From assembly GCA_024685655.1 (NCBI GenBank), contig JAIKVO010000164.1, forward strand, positions 1-58,954: a stretch of 58,954 nt of DNA, in the 5' to 3' direction. Made by a program: the position numbers and the translations under genes. The DNA is from Treponemataceae bacterium (GTDB lineage Bacteria; Spirochaetota; Spirochaetia; Treponematales; Treponemataceae). This document shows positions 41,986 through 51,472 of this stretch, piece after piece. The notes below the pieces were generated by a model that had not been told where the DNA came from, did not search any database, and saw only the letters and a list, made by a program, of their open reading frames with translations. The first letter of the stretch is position 1. Each line of letters opens with the position of its first letter.

Positions 41986-44616
41986 ATGAGCGGTACAACG
42001 CCGCTCATGGAGCAATATGCGGCAATAAAAAAACAGCATAAAGACGAAATACTTTTTTTTAGATTAGGCGACTTCTATGAGATGTTCGATGACGAAGCCG
42101 TGGAAGTTTCGCGTCTGCTCAATTTGACGTTGACAAGCCGCGCAGGGCAACCGATGTGCGGCATTCCTTATCATGCATCCAAAATATACATAGCGCGTCT
42201 TTTACGTTTGGGTAAAAAAATAGCTATCTGTGAGCAGGTTACAGAACCGAACGGCCGTACTCTTGTGGAGCGCAAGGTCGTAGAGATAATAACTCCGGGG
42301 AGTACCGTCGAAGAAGAATATCTTGAGCAGGGTTGCAATAATTATATTGCCTGCTTATGTTTCGTAAAAGAGAAAAAGAATACTACAGTATCATATGCTT
42401 GTGCGGATATATCTACCGGTACGTTCTTTACGCGAAGCTGGAGCGAAAGCAGACTTTCAGAAGAATTATCAAAAGAATTAGGACGAAACCTTCCTCGTGA
42501 GATTATCTTGCCATGTTCTATTGAAAAGAACAGAACGATCATGGAGGTTCTGGAGATTTTTCCTAACACTGCTGTGTCATGGGAACAGGATTATCATTTT
42601 TCGCAAGAGCTTGCATATAAAAGACTTTTAACACAATTCGGCACAACTAACCTAAAAGCTTTTTGTCTTTTGGAAAACTCTCCGGAGGTTCTTGCTTCCG
42701 GTTGCCTTATCGCTTATATGGCTCGTATGGCGAACACATCTTCTCCAGATGCGCCTATTCCTCAGATACGGAACATCCGCATTCTTGACGACAACGATTT
42801 CGTTATAATGGATGATTCCTCAAGGCGTAATTTGGAAATAACAACGAATTTACGTGATAATACTTCGCTCTATACGCTTCTGGAAACAATTAATTTTACA
42901 GTAACCGCAATGGGTAGCCGCCTTTTGCGTAACAGACTGATTTATCCGCTAAGAAGCACGGTTCTCATAAAAAAGCGGCAGGAGCGTATTTCGCTTTTCG
43001 TTGAGAACAGAAAGCTGCTGCACGAGTGCCGAAACTTGCTTTCTTCAATTCTTGACGTAGAACGACTTGCGAGCCGCATAGGAATGGAGCGTGCGCATGC
43101 GAAGGATCTTCAGGCTTTGCGTTCCAGTCTTGAAGGTTGGATCAATGTCCGCAAAATTCTTTCTGCTGTGGAGCCTATGGCTGGTATTGAGCTTGACTCC
43201 GCAATATCTGTAATAAAAACGATACATGATGCAATTCTGCCAGAACCTTCAATTTTGCTTTCGGAAGGTGGCATTATAAAACCGGGATGGTCGGAAGAGC
43301 TTGATCATTACAGGAATATTCATAACAATTTTAATAAGATTCTTGATGATTATATTACCGAGGAAAAAGAAAAGACCGGTATTCAGAACTTAAAAATTAA
43401 GTATCAAAAAAATGTCGGGTATTTTATGGAAGTGTCACGCGGCAAGCAAAGCTCGGTGCCTTCTCATTTTATTCTTAAACGTGCACTTGTTAATGGTGAC
43501 AGATATACGAGCCCAAAGCTGCAGGAGCTTGAGCAGGAACTTCTGAACGCAAGCGAAAGGATTGTTGAGACAGAAAAACATCTTTTTCTTGAAATACGGT
43601 CGCAGCTGGCAGAAAAAATTCCGTATTTCCTTGAGGCAGCAAATGAGATTGCTGAGATTGATACTACGGCTTCTTTGGCTTATGCAGCCGTGACCCACGG
43701 TTGGTGCTGCCCTGTCGTTGATGATTCTGATGTATTGGAGATAAAAGCGGGGCGTCATCCTGTCGTAGAAAACCATATGTCATCCGGTAATTTTGTTCCA
43801 AATGACACGGTTCTTGCGGATAAAAACTTTGCGCTTGTTACAGGACCTAACATGGCGGGAAAAAGCACATATTTGCGACAGAATGCGCTTATCGTGCTTT
43901 TGGCGCAGACAGGCTCGTTCGTACCTGCAGAAGCGGCTCATATCGGAATCGTTGACAGGATTTTCTGCCGAGTCGGAGCATCCGACAATCTTGCGAGGGG
44001 TGAATCTACTTTTCTTGTAGAGATGGCAGAGACTGCGCATATTCTTAGAGCCGCAACTTCAAAAAGCCTTATCATAATGGATGAAGTAGGGCGGGGGACT
44101 TCCACAGGAGACGGGCTTTCGCTAGCGTGGGCAATATCTGAGTATATCCTTAACGTAATAAAGGCAAAAACTTTTTTTGCGACTCATTATCATGAGCTTA
44201 CGAATTTGTCTCATCCGTCATTGACGTTGCTATGTATGGACGTTTTGGAAAAAGACGGAGAAATTGTCTTTCTTAAGCATATAAAAAGCGGAAGTGCTGC
44301 TGGGTCTTACGGAATCCATGTTGCAAAGCTTGCCGGAATTCCAGAACCAGTTCTTAAGCGTGCGGAAGAATTGCTCGAAGTTTTGGAGCATAATACAATT
44401 CACACAGAGCTTTTGCCGGAAATTTCAAAAGATTCATCTTCAGCCTCGGACGGACAAAGTGGCGATGCTCCTGCTGTGAAACGAACTGATGCCGGGCTTT
44501 TCTCTGAAGAGGAGCTTGTAATTAACGAAATTCTTTCTCTTTCACCTGATGAGATGACGCCTCTTGAAGCTTTGCAACGGCTTGCGTTGTGGCGAAAACG
44601 TCTTATGAATCAATAA
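41986..44616 (+). CDS. mutS: DNA mismatch repair protein MutS
   Basis: The 876-residue product has the mismatch-binding F-x-E motif (F30-Y-E32 in GDFYEMF), connector, lever and clamp domains, and the ABC ATPase domain with Walker A TGPNMAGKST and the signature DNLARGESTFLVEM, Walker B LIIMDEVGRGTSTGDG. It binds mispaired bases and recruits MutL. An AAGG ribosome-binding site overlaps the skp end, two bases before the ATG at 41986. Its position in an envelope operon is unusual but its identity is clear. Confidence 0.97.
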   Translation: MSGTTPLMEQYAAIKKQHKDEILFFRLGDFYEMFDDEAVEVSRLLNLTLTSRAGQPMCGIPYHASKIYIARLLRLGKKIAICEQVTEPNGRTLVERKVVEIITPGSTVEEEYLEQGCNNYIACLCFVKEKKNTTVSYACADISTGTFFTRSWSESRLSEELSKELGRNLPREIILPCSIEKNRTIMEVLEIFPNTAVSWEQDYHFSQELAYKRLLTQFGTTNLKAFCLLENSPEVLASGCLIAYMARMANTSSPDAPIPQIRNIRILDDNDFVIMDDSSRRNLEITTNLRDNTSLYTLLETINFTVTAMGSRLLRNRLIYPLRSTVLIKKRQERISLFVENRKLLHECRNLLSSILDVERLASRIGMERAHAKDLQALRSSLEGWINVRKILSAVEPMAGIELDSAISVIKTIHDAILPEPSILLSEGGIIKPGWSEELDHYRNIHNNFNKILDDYITEEKEKTGIQNLKIKYQKNVGYFMEVSRGKQSSVPSHFILKRALVNGDRYTSPKLQELEQELLNASERIVETEKHLFLEIRSQLAEKIPYFLEAANEIAEIDTTASLAYAAVTHGWCCPVVDDSDVLEIKAGRHPVVENHMSSGNFVPNDTVLADKNFALVTGPNMAGKSTYLRQNALIVLLAQTGSFVPAEAAHIGIVDRIFCRVGASDNLARGESTFLVEMAETAHILRAATSKSLIIMDEVGRGTSTGDGLSLAWAISEYILNVIKAKTFFATHYHELTNLSHPSLTLLCMDVLEKDGEIVFLKHIKSGSAAGSYGIHVAKLAGIPEPVLKRAEELLEVLEHNTIHTELLPEISKDSSSASDGQSGDAPAVKRTDAGLFSEEELVINEILSLSPDEMTPLEALQRLALWRKRLMNQ

Positions 44617-44647
44617 AAACGCTTTCTTGTTGTCGTATAAGATATAT

Positions 44648-45553
44648 ATGAACAATAATTTTTGCGGCGGGAACTCTCAAAATTGCGAGAAGTCTCGTTA
44701 TATCATGATTTCTAGTCGTTGTGCGAACAATTTTCATAGTGTCGCGTATTTTGTTTCTGCTTTTTTCCGAAAAGCAGTTTCTGCGGCTTTTTTTCCAGAT
44801 ACTTGCATATTGTGCGGCACTGCATCATACGGGATTCCTTTATGCCGTACATGTGTTAATTCTCTTTCCAAAGAAGCTTCTGATGCACCTGTATCTGCTC
44901 ACTGCGTGATATGTGGAAAGCCGATTCTTTCTGAAATTGAAATATGCATGCAGTGCCGCACAGAAAAAGTGCCTGCAAGAAATCTTGATGGAATATGTTC
45001 GGTTTTTCCGTATCTGTTGAATAAAAAGCAACTTCTTTACGAGTGGAAAATTGCAGGACGGAAATCTCTAACGCCTTTTTTTGCTGAATGCATGGAAAAA
45101 TTGTATGCATACAATTTCAAGGGGTTGCCTATTGTTCCCGTACCGCCACGGCCTGGAAAAATACACAAAAAAGGGTGGGATCAGACGGACAGTCTGGCTT
45201 CTGTATTCAAGAGGAAATATGGAGTGGAAGTGCTCAAATACCTTGAGCGAACGAGTATGGTACAGCAAAAAAAACTAGGACGCACAGAAAGACTTTCTCG
45301 CAACAGTCAGTATAAGGCTTCAAAAATACTTGTCCGTGCGGCGCAATACAAAGAAAATCGTGTAACAAAAAATGATTATATTTACGGCAGAAAGAACGTC
45401 TCTTTCTGTGAGGAAAACCATCTTCCGTCTCATGTGGTTCTTCTAGATGATGTAATGACGACTGGAAGCACTCTTTCCAGTTGTGCCGCCGTTCTTAAAT
45501 CTTATGGAATAGAGAAAGTTTCTGCGCTCACGTTGTTCACGGTTCCTGCCTGA
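44648..45553 (+). CDS. comF: ComF family phosphoribosyltransferase-like protein
   Basis: The 301-residue product has two CxxC-type zinc knuckles (CILCGTASYGIPLCRTC and CVICGKPILSEIEICMQC) and a C-terminal type I PRTase motif VVLLDDVMTTGSTLS. ComF/GntX proteins take part in DNA uptake in naturally competent bacteria; in spirochetes the role is unknown. The start is uncertain: ATG 44648 has no ribosome-binding site but has TATAAG seven bases upstream, while ATG 44705 is also possible. It is downstream of mutS by about 31 bases. Confidence 0.85.
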   Translation: MNNNFCGGNSQNCEKSRYIMISSRCANNFHSVAYFVSAFFRKAVSAAFFPDTCILCGTASYGIPLCRTCVNSLSKEASDAPVSAHCVICGKPILSEIEICMQCRTEKVPARNLDGICSVFPYLLNKKQLLYEWKIAGRKSLTPFFAECMEKLYAYNFKGLPIVPVPPRPGKIHKKGWDQTDSLASVFKRKYGVEVLKYLERTSMVQQKKLGRTERLSRNSQYKASKILVRAAQYKENRVTKNDYIYGRKNVSFCEENHLPSHVVLLDDVMTTGSTLSSCAAVLKSYGIEKVSALTLFTVPA

Positions 45554-45613
45554 GTTTTTAAGAAAAATGTAATGCGAATTAAAAAATAATTATGGTTAAA
45601 ATTTAAATTTACA

Positions 45614-45622
45614 TGTTATAAT
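45614..45622 (+). promoter_or_regulatory. Extended -10 promoter of the GGDEF gene
   Basis: TGTTATAAT (45614-45622) is a perfect extended -10. The predicted start at about 45629 leaves a leader of about 5 bases before the ATG at 45634; there is no Shine-Dalgarno sequence. The -35 is weak. Confidence 0.65.
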
Positions 45623-45633
45623 GATATTTAAGT

Positions 45634-47538
45634 ATGAAACGTAAAATTGCTGTACTGGCGAACGGTTGGAACAATATCAGTATTTCTCAGGCTTTGAAAG
45701 GAATTCGATCAGAAACTGACAATCTTAATATTGATTTATTCCTTTTCTTGAGCTATGCGGCATTTTCACAAACGGCAGCACGAAATAAAGGTGAAGATGC
45801 TATTTTCGATCTTCCTGATTATTCGGATTTTGATGGCGTTATCCTTTTTTCGAATATGCTGAACTCAGAATCTACCCCTGAAAGGCTTGCGAAAAAGCTT
45901 GCTGAAAAACACGTAAATACCGTAAGTGTCGGAATTCCATTTGAAGGTATTGATTATGTTGGTATCGACAATTTCTCAGGAATGAACGATATGGTTAAGC
46001 ATCTTGTAAAGAAGCATCACATAAAAAATCCTGCTTTTTTTGCTGGTACACGAGAACATATTGACTCAAACGAACGTCTTATTGCGACGCGTGAAGCACT
46101 CGCTAAATACGGAATAGAGTTGAAGCCAGAAAATATCTGTTATACGAACTGGGAATATCTTACAAGTATGAATTATGCGATGGAATTCTGTAAAAGAAAG
46201 GATCCACCTGATGCTTTTATTTGTGCGAATGACCACAATGCGCTTGCTGTGTGTGTTGGTTTGAGCCGAATGGGATATTCCGTACCGGATGATTTTATTG
46301 TAACCGGATTCGATAGAATTTCGTACTCAGATACATTTTTCCCATCAATAACGACCGTATATCAGAACTATGAGAAAATCGGATATCTGGCGGCACACCA
46401 TTTAATACAAAAAATGGAAGGAGTTTGTACTTCTGACCATTTAATTGTTCCGACTGCTTTTATGAAAAACGAAAGTTGCGGTTGCAGAAAGACTTCTACG
46501 GCGGATAAAGTTAGAAGGCAGTTTTGTATAGATGCTTATACAAAAGAGATGGAAAGCCTGATGTTTAAGAGCATGGAGGCTGATATGACAACAGAAATAT
46601 TTGCCTGTGCTTCTTTCGAGACTTTCAAGGAAAACTTGTATAAGTTTTATTCGTCGAATCGATCATTGCGGGGCGATGAGTTTTATTTTGTTATTGATAA
46701 TGGAGCTAAAAGAAACATAATTCAATCATCGCTACCGGTTATGGATGAATACTCTGATACGATGAACTGTCTTGTTGCGGTAAAAGAAAGCGTTATATCG
46801 GTTCCTGGTGAATTTCCGCGTTCTGAGCTTATCCCCGGTTACGAGAAAAGTGTTCAACCGTCTGTTTTTACATTTACGTCTATGCATTTTGACGAGCATC
46901 TGTTCGGTTATATCGTTACTTGCGATTCAATTGAAAGTATCCGTGACAGGACACTTAATCTTTATATGATGCAGATGAATTACAATATCGAACAGTATCG
47001 TAAGAACTGCCGTTTAGAAGAGATGAACAGGACTCTTCTTGCAATTTCGAACACAGATGAGCTTACTGGACTTAACAATCGTTTCGGAATGAATCAGAAA
47101 GCTGTTCCTTTGATGGAGAATGCTCATAAAGATAAGATGCAATGTGCCGTTGTATTCATTGATATTAACCGCATGAAGTATATAAATGACAATTTCGGTC
47201 ATGTTCAGGGCGACCTTGCTATAAGGACTGTCGCATCTGTGCTTCGGGACAAAATGCCGGACGGTTGGATAGGGATACGTTACGGTGGTGATGAGTTCAT
47301 TGCGATTGGAGCATGTGAAAGTGAAAATCTGGTGAAAAAGTTCATAGAAAGTTATGACCAAGAACTTAAAACGAGGGTGAATTCTATGAATCTTACATAT
47401 CCGCTGACAGTGAGTATCGGCTACATTTTGTCCGACCCGGAATCTTCATTGTCATTAAGTGAGTACGTCAACAAAGCGGACAGCATTATGTATGAGAGCA
47501 AGCAAAAAACGTACAATAAAGGTCCTCAGGATAAATAA
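45634..47538 (+). CDS. Diguanylate cyclase with LacI-type ligand-binding domain
   Basis: The 634-residue product has no signal peptide or transmembrane helix. Residues about 3-280 form a LacI/GalR-type periplasmic-binding fold (Peripla_BP_3) with DFIVTGFDRISYSDTFFPSITTVYQN, without a DNA-binding helix. A linker of about 200 residues contains a Cys-rich CGCRK motif. Residues about 470-634 are a GGDEF domain with the intact active motif GGDEF at 551-555. It should make c-di-GMP in response to a cytoplasmic sugar-like or other small ligand. The LacI fold in front of GGDEF is the notable feature. Confidence 0.9.
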   Translation: MKRKIAVLANGWNNISISQALKGIRSETDNLNIDLFLFLSYAAFSQTAARNKGEDAIFDLPDYSDFDGVILFSNMLNSESTPERLAKKLAEKHVNTVSVGIPFEGIDYVGIDNFSGMNDMVKHLVKKHHIKNPAFFAGTREHIDSNERLIATREALAKYGIELKPENICYTNWEYLTSMNYAMEFCKRKDPPDAFICANDHNALAVCVGLSRMGYSVPDDFIVTGFDRISYSDTFFPSITTVYQNYEKIGYLAAHHLIQKMEGVCTSDHLIVPTAFMKNESCGCRKTSTADKVRRQFCIDAYTKEMESLMFKSMEADMTTEIFACASFETFKENLYKFYSSNRSLRGDEFYFVIDNGAKRNIIQSSLPVMDEYSDTMNCLVAVKESVISVPGEFPRSELIPGYEKSVQPSVFTFTSMHFDEHLFGYIVTCDSIESIRDRTLNLYMMQMNYNIEQYRKNCRLEEMNRTLLAISNTDELTGLNNRFGMNQKAVPLMENAHKDKMQCAVVFIDINRMKYINDNFGHVQGDLAIRTVASVLRDKMPDGWIGIRYGGDEFIAIGACESENLVKKFIESYDQELKTRVNSMNLTYPLTVSIGYILSDPESSLSLSEYVNKADSIMYESKQKTYNKGPQDK

Positions 47539-47541
47539 GAG

Positions 47542-47576
47542 CCTCTACAAAGTTTCAGTTTTTAGAGGAAACTTTG
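47542..47576 (+). other. Overlapping inverted repeats, pseudoknot-like
   Basis: CCTCTA (47542-47547) pairs with TAGAGG (47563-47568), and CAAAGTTTC (47548-47556) pairs perfectly with GAAACTTTG (47568-47576). The order of arms is that of an H-type pseudoknot; both share G47568. It lies just after the GGDEF gene and could form part of its 3' end. The T-rich tail further down (around 47610-47650) shows no clear terminator. Confidence 0.45.
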
Positions 47577-47670
47577 ACAAAGCAGTAGCGTTCGTGAAAA
47601 AACAAGCGGTCTTTAAGTTTTAAGTTTTTTTTGAAGAGTTTTTAGCGCAGGATGATTTCTGAATTTAGTG

Positions 47671-47679
47671 TGCTATAAT
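47671..47679 (+). promoter_or_regulatory. Extended -10 promoter, predicted leaderless
   Basis: TGCTATAAT (47671-47679) places transcription start 7 bases later, at the ATG at 47686. The -35 region has no good match. Confidence 0.65.
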
Positions 47680-47685
47680 ATTGAT

Positions 47686-48864
47686 ATGGATTATATCTAT
47701 CTTGATGAAAAAAAACTTGTGGAAAACCTTTCATACTGGCAGAAAATAGCAGAAAAAAACGGTGCATCTTTGAATGTTGTTACAAAATTCTGTCTGAGCG
47801 AATCCAAATATATAGATATTCTTATAAAGAACGGCGTGAATGTTATTTCTGACAGCAACATGCAGAATTTGTGGAATATTCCGGAATCTATTCGCAATAA
47901 TCTGCAATGTTGTGTCATAAAAACAAGGCTTTCCGACATTAAAAAATATGCCCAAATGTGCGTGCCGGACAAAAAATCGGCTGAGAATTATATCTCGGTT
48001 TCCGAAAAAGATTTTTCAGCAACTGGCACAAATCCTTGTGAAAATCAATATACACCTCTTCTCACAAAGCCTATACGTTTTTACCTTTCTGATGAAAACT
48101 GCCTTAAAGAAATCAAAAAGATTCCTGCTGAATACCGTCCGCAAGTCGTTCTGATCATGGAATGCGGTGATTATAAAGACGGCCTTTCTCAGAATGATAT
48201 AAAGAGTCTTGTCACGGAATATTGCGACCTTCCGATTATCGGGGTTTCAGCGAATTTTGCCTGCCTTTCTGGAAAAATGCCAGATATGGAAAGCCTTAAT
48301 ATGCTTTCAGAAACCGCGCTTTATATTCAGAAAATCAGAAAACTTGAAAAACCGTTCGTGTCTGTCGGCGGAACTGTCATGCATGATATGCTTGAATCGG
48401 AAAAAATTGCGGAAAGTAAGAATGCGGCAGGGCTTGTGATTTCAGAAATACGTTGCGGAGAGGGAATTTTTTTCGGTTTCAATTCATCAAAAGGAGCTGA
48501 AATAAAAGGTCTTAACCGTGATGTTTTCAAATTCAGCGCAGAAATCATTGAGCTTCAGAAGAAGAATATTCCGGAGCAGAAGAGCGACGGTCTGAACGCT
48601 CTAGGTTCACACTCTGTACCTCGTCCTTCTGGAAACCGCCTTTGCGCTGTTCTTGATTTCGGGATTCTTGTCGCGCCTCAGGCAGATATTTTCCCGGAAG
48701 ATCCCGACATAATACTGGCAGGTCAGACCTTTGATTTTACTGTGATTGACATTACTGAATCGAAATGTCGATACCATGCGGGCGATTCTGTTTCCTTCTC
48801 TGTAAATTATACTTCTGCTTCTTTTTTATGTATGAACCGGTTTGTTGAAAAATGTTGTATTTGA
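47686..48864 (+). CDS. Ornithine-racemase-like PLP-dependent amino-acid racemase
   Basis: The 392-residue product matches the alanine-racemase-fold proteins of the ornithine racemase (Orr) type: VVTKFCLSES with the PLP lysine (about residue 34), VISDSNMQNL, VVLIMECGDYKDGLS, GVSANFACLSGKMPD, VSVGGTVMH and ISEIRCGEGIFFG. Known relatives racemise ornithine or lysine; the substrate here is unknown. The C-terminal beta domain is shorter than in Alr. The start at 47686 has no Shine-Dalgarno sequence and is predicted leaderless. It lies just upstream of the sensor/LysRS-like operon, which hints at an amino-acid link (inference). Confidence 0.75.
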   Translation: MDYIYLDEKKLVENLSYWQKIAEKNGASLNVVTKFCLSESKYIDILIKNGVNVISDSNMQNLWNIPESIRNNLQCCVIKTRLSDIKKYAQMCVPDKKSAENYISVSEKDFSATGTNPCENQYTPLLTKPIRFYLSDENCLKEIKKIPAEYRPQVVLIMECGDYKDGLSQNDIKSLVTEYCDLPIIGVSANFACLSGKMPDMESLNMLSETALYIQKIRKLEKPFVSVGGTVMHDMLESEKIAESKNAAGLVISEIRCGEGIFFGFNSSKGAEIKGLNRDVFKFSAEIIELQKKNIPEQKSDGLNALGSHSVPRPSGNRLCAVLDFGILVAPQADIFPEDPDIILAGQTFDFTVIDITESKCRYHAGDSVSFSVNYTSASFLCMNRFVEKCCI

Positions 48865-49066
48865 ATGGTGTAAGAGGGAGTTATACGGATTCATTAATTT
48901 ATTTGTGATATTCCGTATGTTATTATATAATATAAATTGTACGTTGATTAAAAAGTTTTGTCGCTTAAAGTTTTGCTATTTTTATGCCGAAACTATTACG
49001 TACTATTAGTGAAAAAATTATTGAAAACCAATTCTTTTGATTTTCAATACACAAGGGAGTTTTTCT
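48865..49066 (+). other. Gap with inverted repeats before the sensor operon
   Basis: ATACGGA (48883-48889) pairs with TCCGTAT (48912-48918) and an AT-rich run with TATAAT follows. Nearer the gene, TATTGAAAA (49019-49027) pairs with TTTTCAATA (49041-49049) just upstream of the AAGGGAG ribosome-binding site. These may be operator or terminator elements for the flanking genes. No ORF is convincing. Confidence 0.4.
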
Positions 49067-51472
49067 ATGAGTTCGCGCCGCTCTGATATATTGAGCTTCG
49101 TAGCTTTCCTTCTTGTTTTTATTGTTGGTCTTGCTGTAAACGGTTTGCTTGGACTTTCCGGTTTTGAGAGTGTTTATCGCGATTCTCTTATACGCCAGTA
49201 CAACGTACAGGGTGAATTTATAAAAACTCGTATCGAATCATCGCTTAGTCTTGGAAAAAAGCTCACCCTTATTCCTGATCAAGTTCAAAGCCTTTTTTAT
49301 GAGGCTCTGGATCGTTCTGACGGAATTTCACATATATACGTAACAGATAAAAATGAACTTGTTCTTTATTCAACCCGTTCTGTAATGGCGCAGAACTTAT
49401 TGCCGTTCGAATGTTTCAATGACGATGAGGAAACCTCGGTAGGAACAACCCCATATACGGTTACATTCGGAGATTCAGAATATATCTGTATTCCATTGTA
49501 TGACTCAAACTCCATAGAAGGCTGTGTCGTAATTGAGTTCCCGCGACAACTGATTACTTCGTACATACTTAAAATGACTCGTAAGATTGTCGGACTCGGT
49601 GCTGTTCTTCTTGGTATCTGTTCGGTTTTCTATTTGTTGTTTTATTTGCTTTTGAAACGCTATTCATGGAGCGAAACGTTTATTACGGTTTTCCTTCTTC
49701 TTGTCTCTCAGATAGCATTCTCGTGGAACGCATACAGCACGTACAACAATGATTTGTCATTCGTATTCAACAAGAACATGACCGTCATGGCGAAATCTGT
49801 TGCTGAAGATTTGCAGAAACCGCTTGAATATATCGACGGATACAATGAGCTTTCTCGGGTTCCACAATATCTTGGCGACCGTATAGCGGGAAATCCGCAG
49901 TGTTCTGAAATTTACATCACAGATTCATCTTATTCAGTATTAACGAGCAGTACTAGTGATCCGGATGTATGGAACACTGGAACCCGCCTTGATAAAAACG
50001 ATACGGATCTGACATTCTTCCCGTTATCTTCAACCAGTAATTCCGATTATCTTGTGTTCCGACTGAACAGACCCATGATTAACGAGATTCTTCGTGATAT
50101 GGCGCTCGATTCTGGAACAATCATCATTGTTGCGCTTCTTTTTTCGTTTATTTTGAAAGATTTCTTCATACTGATGCAGAACAAGAAGAGCATTACGAAG
50201 CAAGTTTCTGAAATGACACCCTTTGATGAAGCGAACGCATTACGTCTTATAAAAGTCAGCACATTCTTCTTTATGTTCGCAGCGTTCGAGACTCTTTCTT
50301 TCATTCCGCTTTTCATCAAGGAAATATTCGCAAAATCGCCAGGTATTCTTGCTGGTATAGACCCGAACACTGCCATAAGTTTGCCAGTAAGTTCATACAT
50401 GCTCGGAATTATGACAGCAATGTTCATTACGATCTTTGCGTTGAAGAACCTTTCGATACGAAAACGCTACATAATTATGTCTTTGATGTTCATTGCAGGT
50501 TCGGCATGTACGATAATCTCACCTGACATGCTGATTCTTATTATCGCGCGTTTTATTGCCGGATTCGGATTCGGAGGAGTCCTTCTGAGTACTTCATCGC
50601 TTGTAATTGCCTATACAAGTGACAGAACTCGTAGCCAGGGTTTTGGAACGAATGCGGCAGCTTCAGCATCAGCTTCTATTGCATCAATTTCTGTCGGTGG
50701 TGTTATATCGAATAAATTCGGCTATGAAGCCGGTATAATAGTGTCGATCGTTTTCGCATTGTTCTTTTTGTTCTTCTCATTGTTCTGTATTAAAGAACAA
50801 AAAGCATCTTCTGCTACGTCTGAATTACAACCGGTCAAGAAAAGCCTTTCTGCAAAACAGTTTTTCAGAGTGTTTTTCTCAAGACACATTCTGTCATATA
50901 TATTGTGCATAAACATTCCTTTCCAGCTGATTTATGTAGGACTCTTCCAATTCCTGCTGCCTCTGTATATGAGTGAGACATTGCTTCTATCGCAGGGTAA
51001 TATTGGACGAATACTTTGTATTTTCAGCATCGTAAGTCTTGCTGCTTCTTCTGTCAGTAAATTCTCAGATAAATTCAAGAACGACAAGGTTCTTATCGCA
51101 TTCGGTGCGGTTTGTGTCGGTGTAATAATGATTATCTTCAATTTCTGGCAGGCGGGCGGATTTATCATATTCTTTGCGTTGATGTTTGCAATGGGTATAG
51201 ATAACGTATTTATTGATGCAATCGAGGAAGTATATATAGAATCCGGCCAGATATCAGATGTCGATGAAGAGAATATTCTTCAGAGCTATAAAACGATTGA
51301 AAAAGTTATTTCGGTAGCAATTCCGACAGTAACAAGTACAATAATTACAATGATGGCATTCTCTGGAAGTATGCTTGTTATCGGCGCCTATTCACTTATA
51401 GGAGCAGTTCTGTTCATTATTCTGGGCAAAAACGGCCGGCAGCAGAAGAAAGGAAACGGAGGTCAGAAATGA
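49067..51472 (+). CDS. Major-facilitator protein with two extracytoplasmic sensor loops
   Basis: The 801-residue product begins with a transmembrane helix (about 8-28) and an extracytoplasmic loop to about 170 containing ISHIYVTDKNELVLYSTR, the character of a CACHE-type ligand sensor. Helices near 180-215 are followed by a second extracytoplasmic loop (about 230-345, CSEIYITDSSYSVLTSS) with a similar pattern. From about 395 the chain is an MFS-type transporter with about 12 helices, including IIARFIAGFGFGGVLLSTSSLVIAY and a charged central cytoplasmic linker. Start 49067 has AAGGGAG; the end overlaps the next gene by four bases. A fusion of sensor loops and MFS is unusual; the substrate is unknown. 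Confidence 0.8.
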   Translation: MSSRRSDILSFVAFLLVFIVGLAVNGLLGLSGFESVYRDSLIRQYNVQGEFIKTRIESSLSLGKKLTLIPDQVQSLFYEALDRSDGISHIYVTDKNELVLYSTRSVMAQNLLPFECFNDDEETSVGTTPYTVTFGDSEYICIPLYDSNSIEGCVVIEFPRQLITSYILKMTRKIVGLGAVLLGICSVFYLLFYLLLKRYSWSETFITVFLLLVSQIAFSWNAYSTYNNDLSFVFNKNMTVMAKSVAEDLQKPLEYIDGYNELSRVPQYLGDRIAGNPQCSEIYITDSSYSVLTSSTSDPDVWNTGTRLDKNDTDLTFFPLSSTSNSDYLVFRLNRPMINEILRDMALDSGTIIIVALLFSFILKDFFILMQNKKSITKQVSEMTPFDEANALRLIKVSTFFFMFAAFETLSFIPLFIKEIFAKSPGILAGIDPNTAISLPVSSYMLGIMTAMFITIFALKNLSIRKRYIIMSLMFIAGSACTIISPDMLILIIARFIAGFGFGGVLLSTSSLVIAYTSDRTRSQGFGTNAAASASASIASISVGGVISNKFGYEAGIIVSIVFALFFLFFSLFCIKEQKASSATSELQPVKKSLSAKQFFRVFFSRHILSYILCINIPFQLIYVGLFQFLLPLYMSETLLLSQGNIGRILCIFSIVSLAASSVSKFSDKFKNDKVLIAFGAVCVGVIMIIFNFWQAGGFIIFFALMFAMGIDNVFIDAIEEVYIESGQISDVDEENILQSYKTIEKVISVAIPTVTSTIITMMAFSGSMLVIGAYSLIGAVLFIILGKNGRQQKKGNGGQK

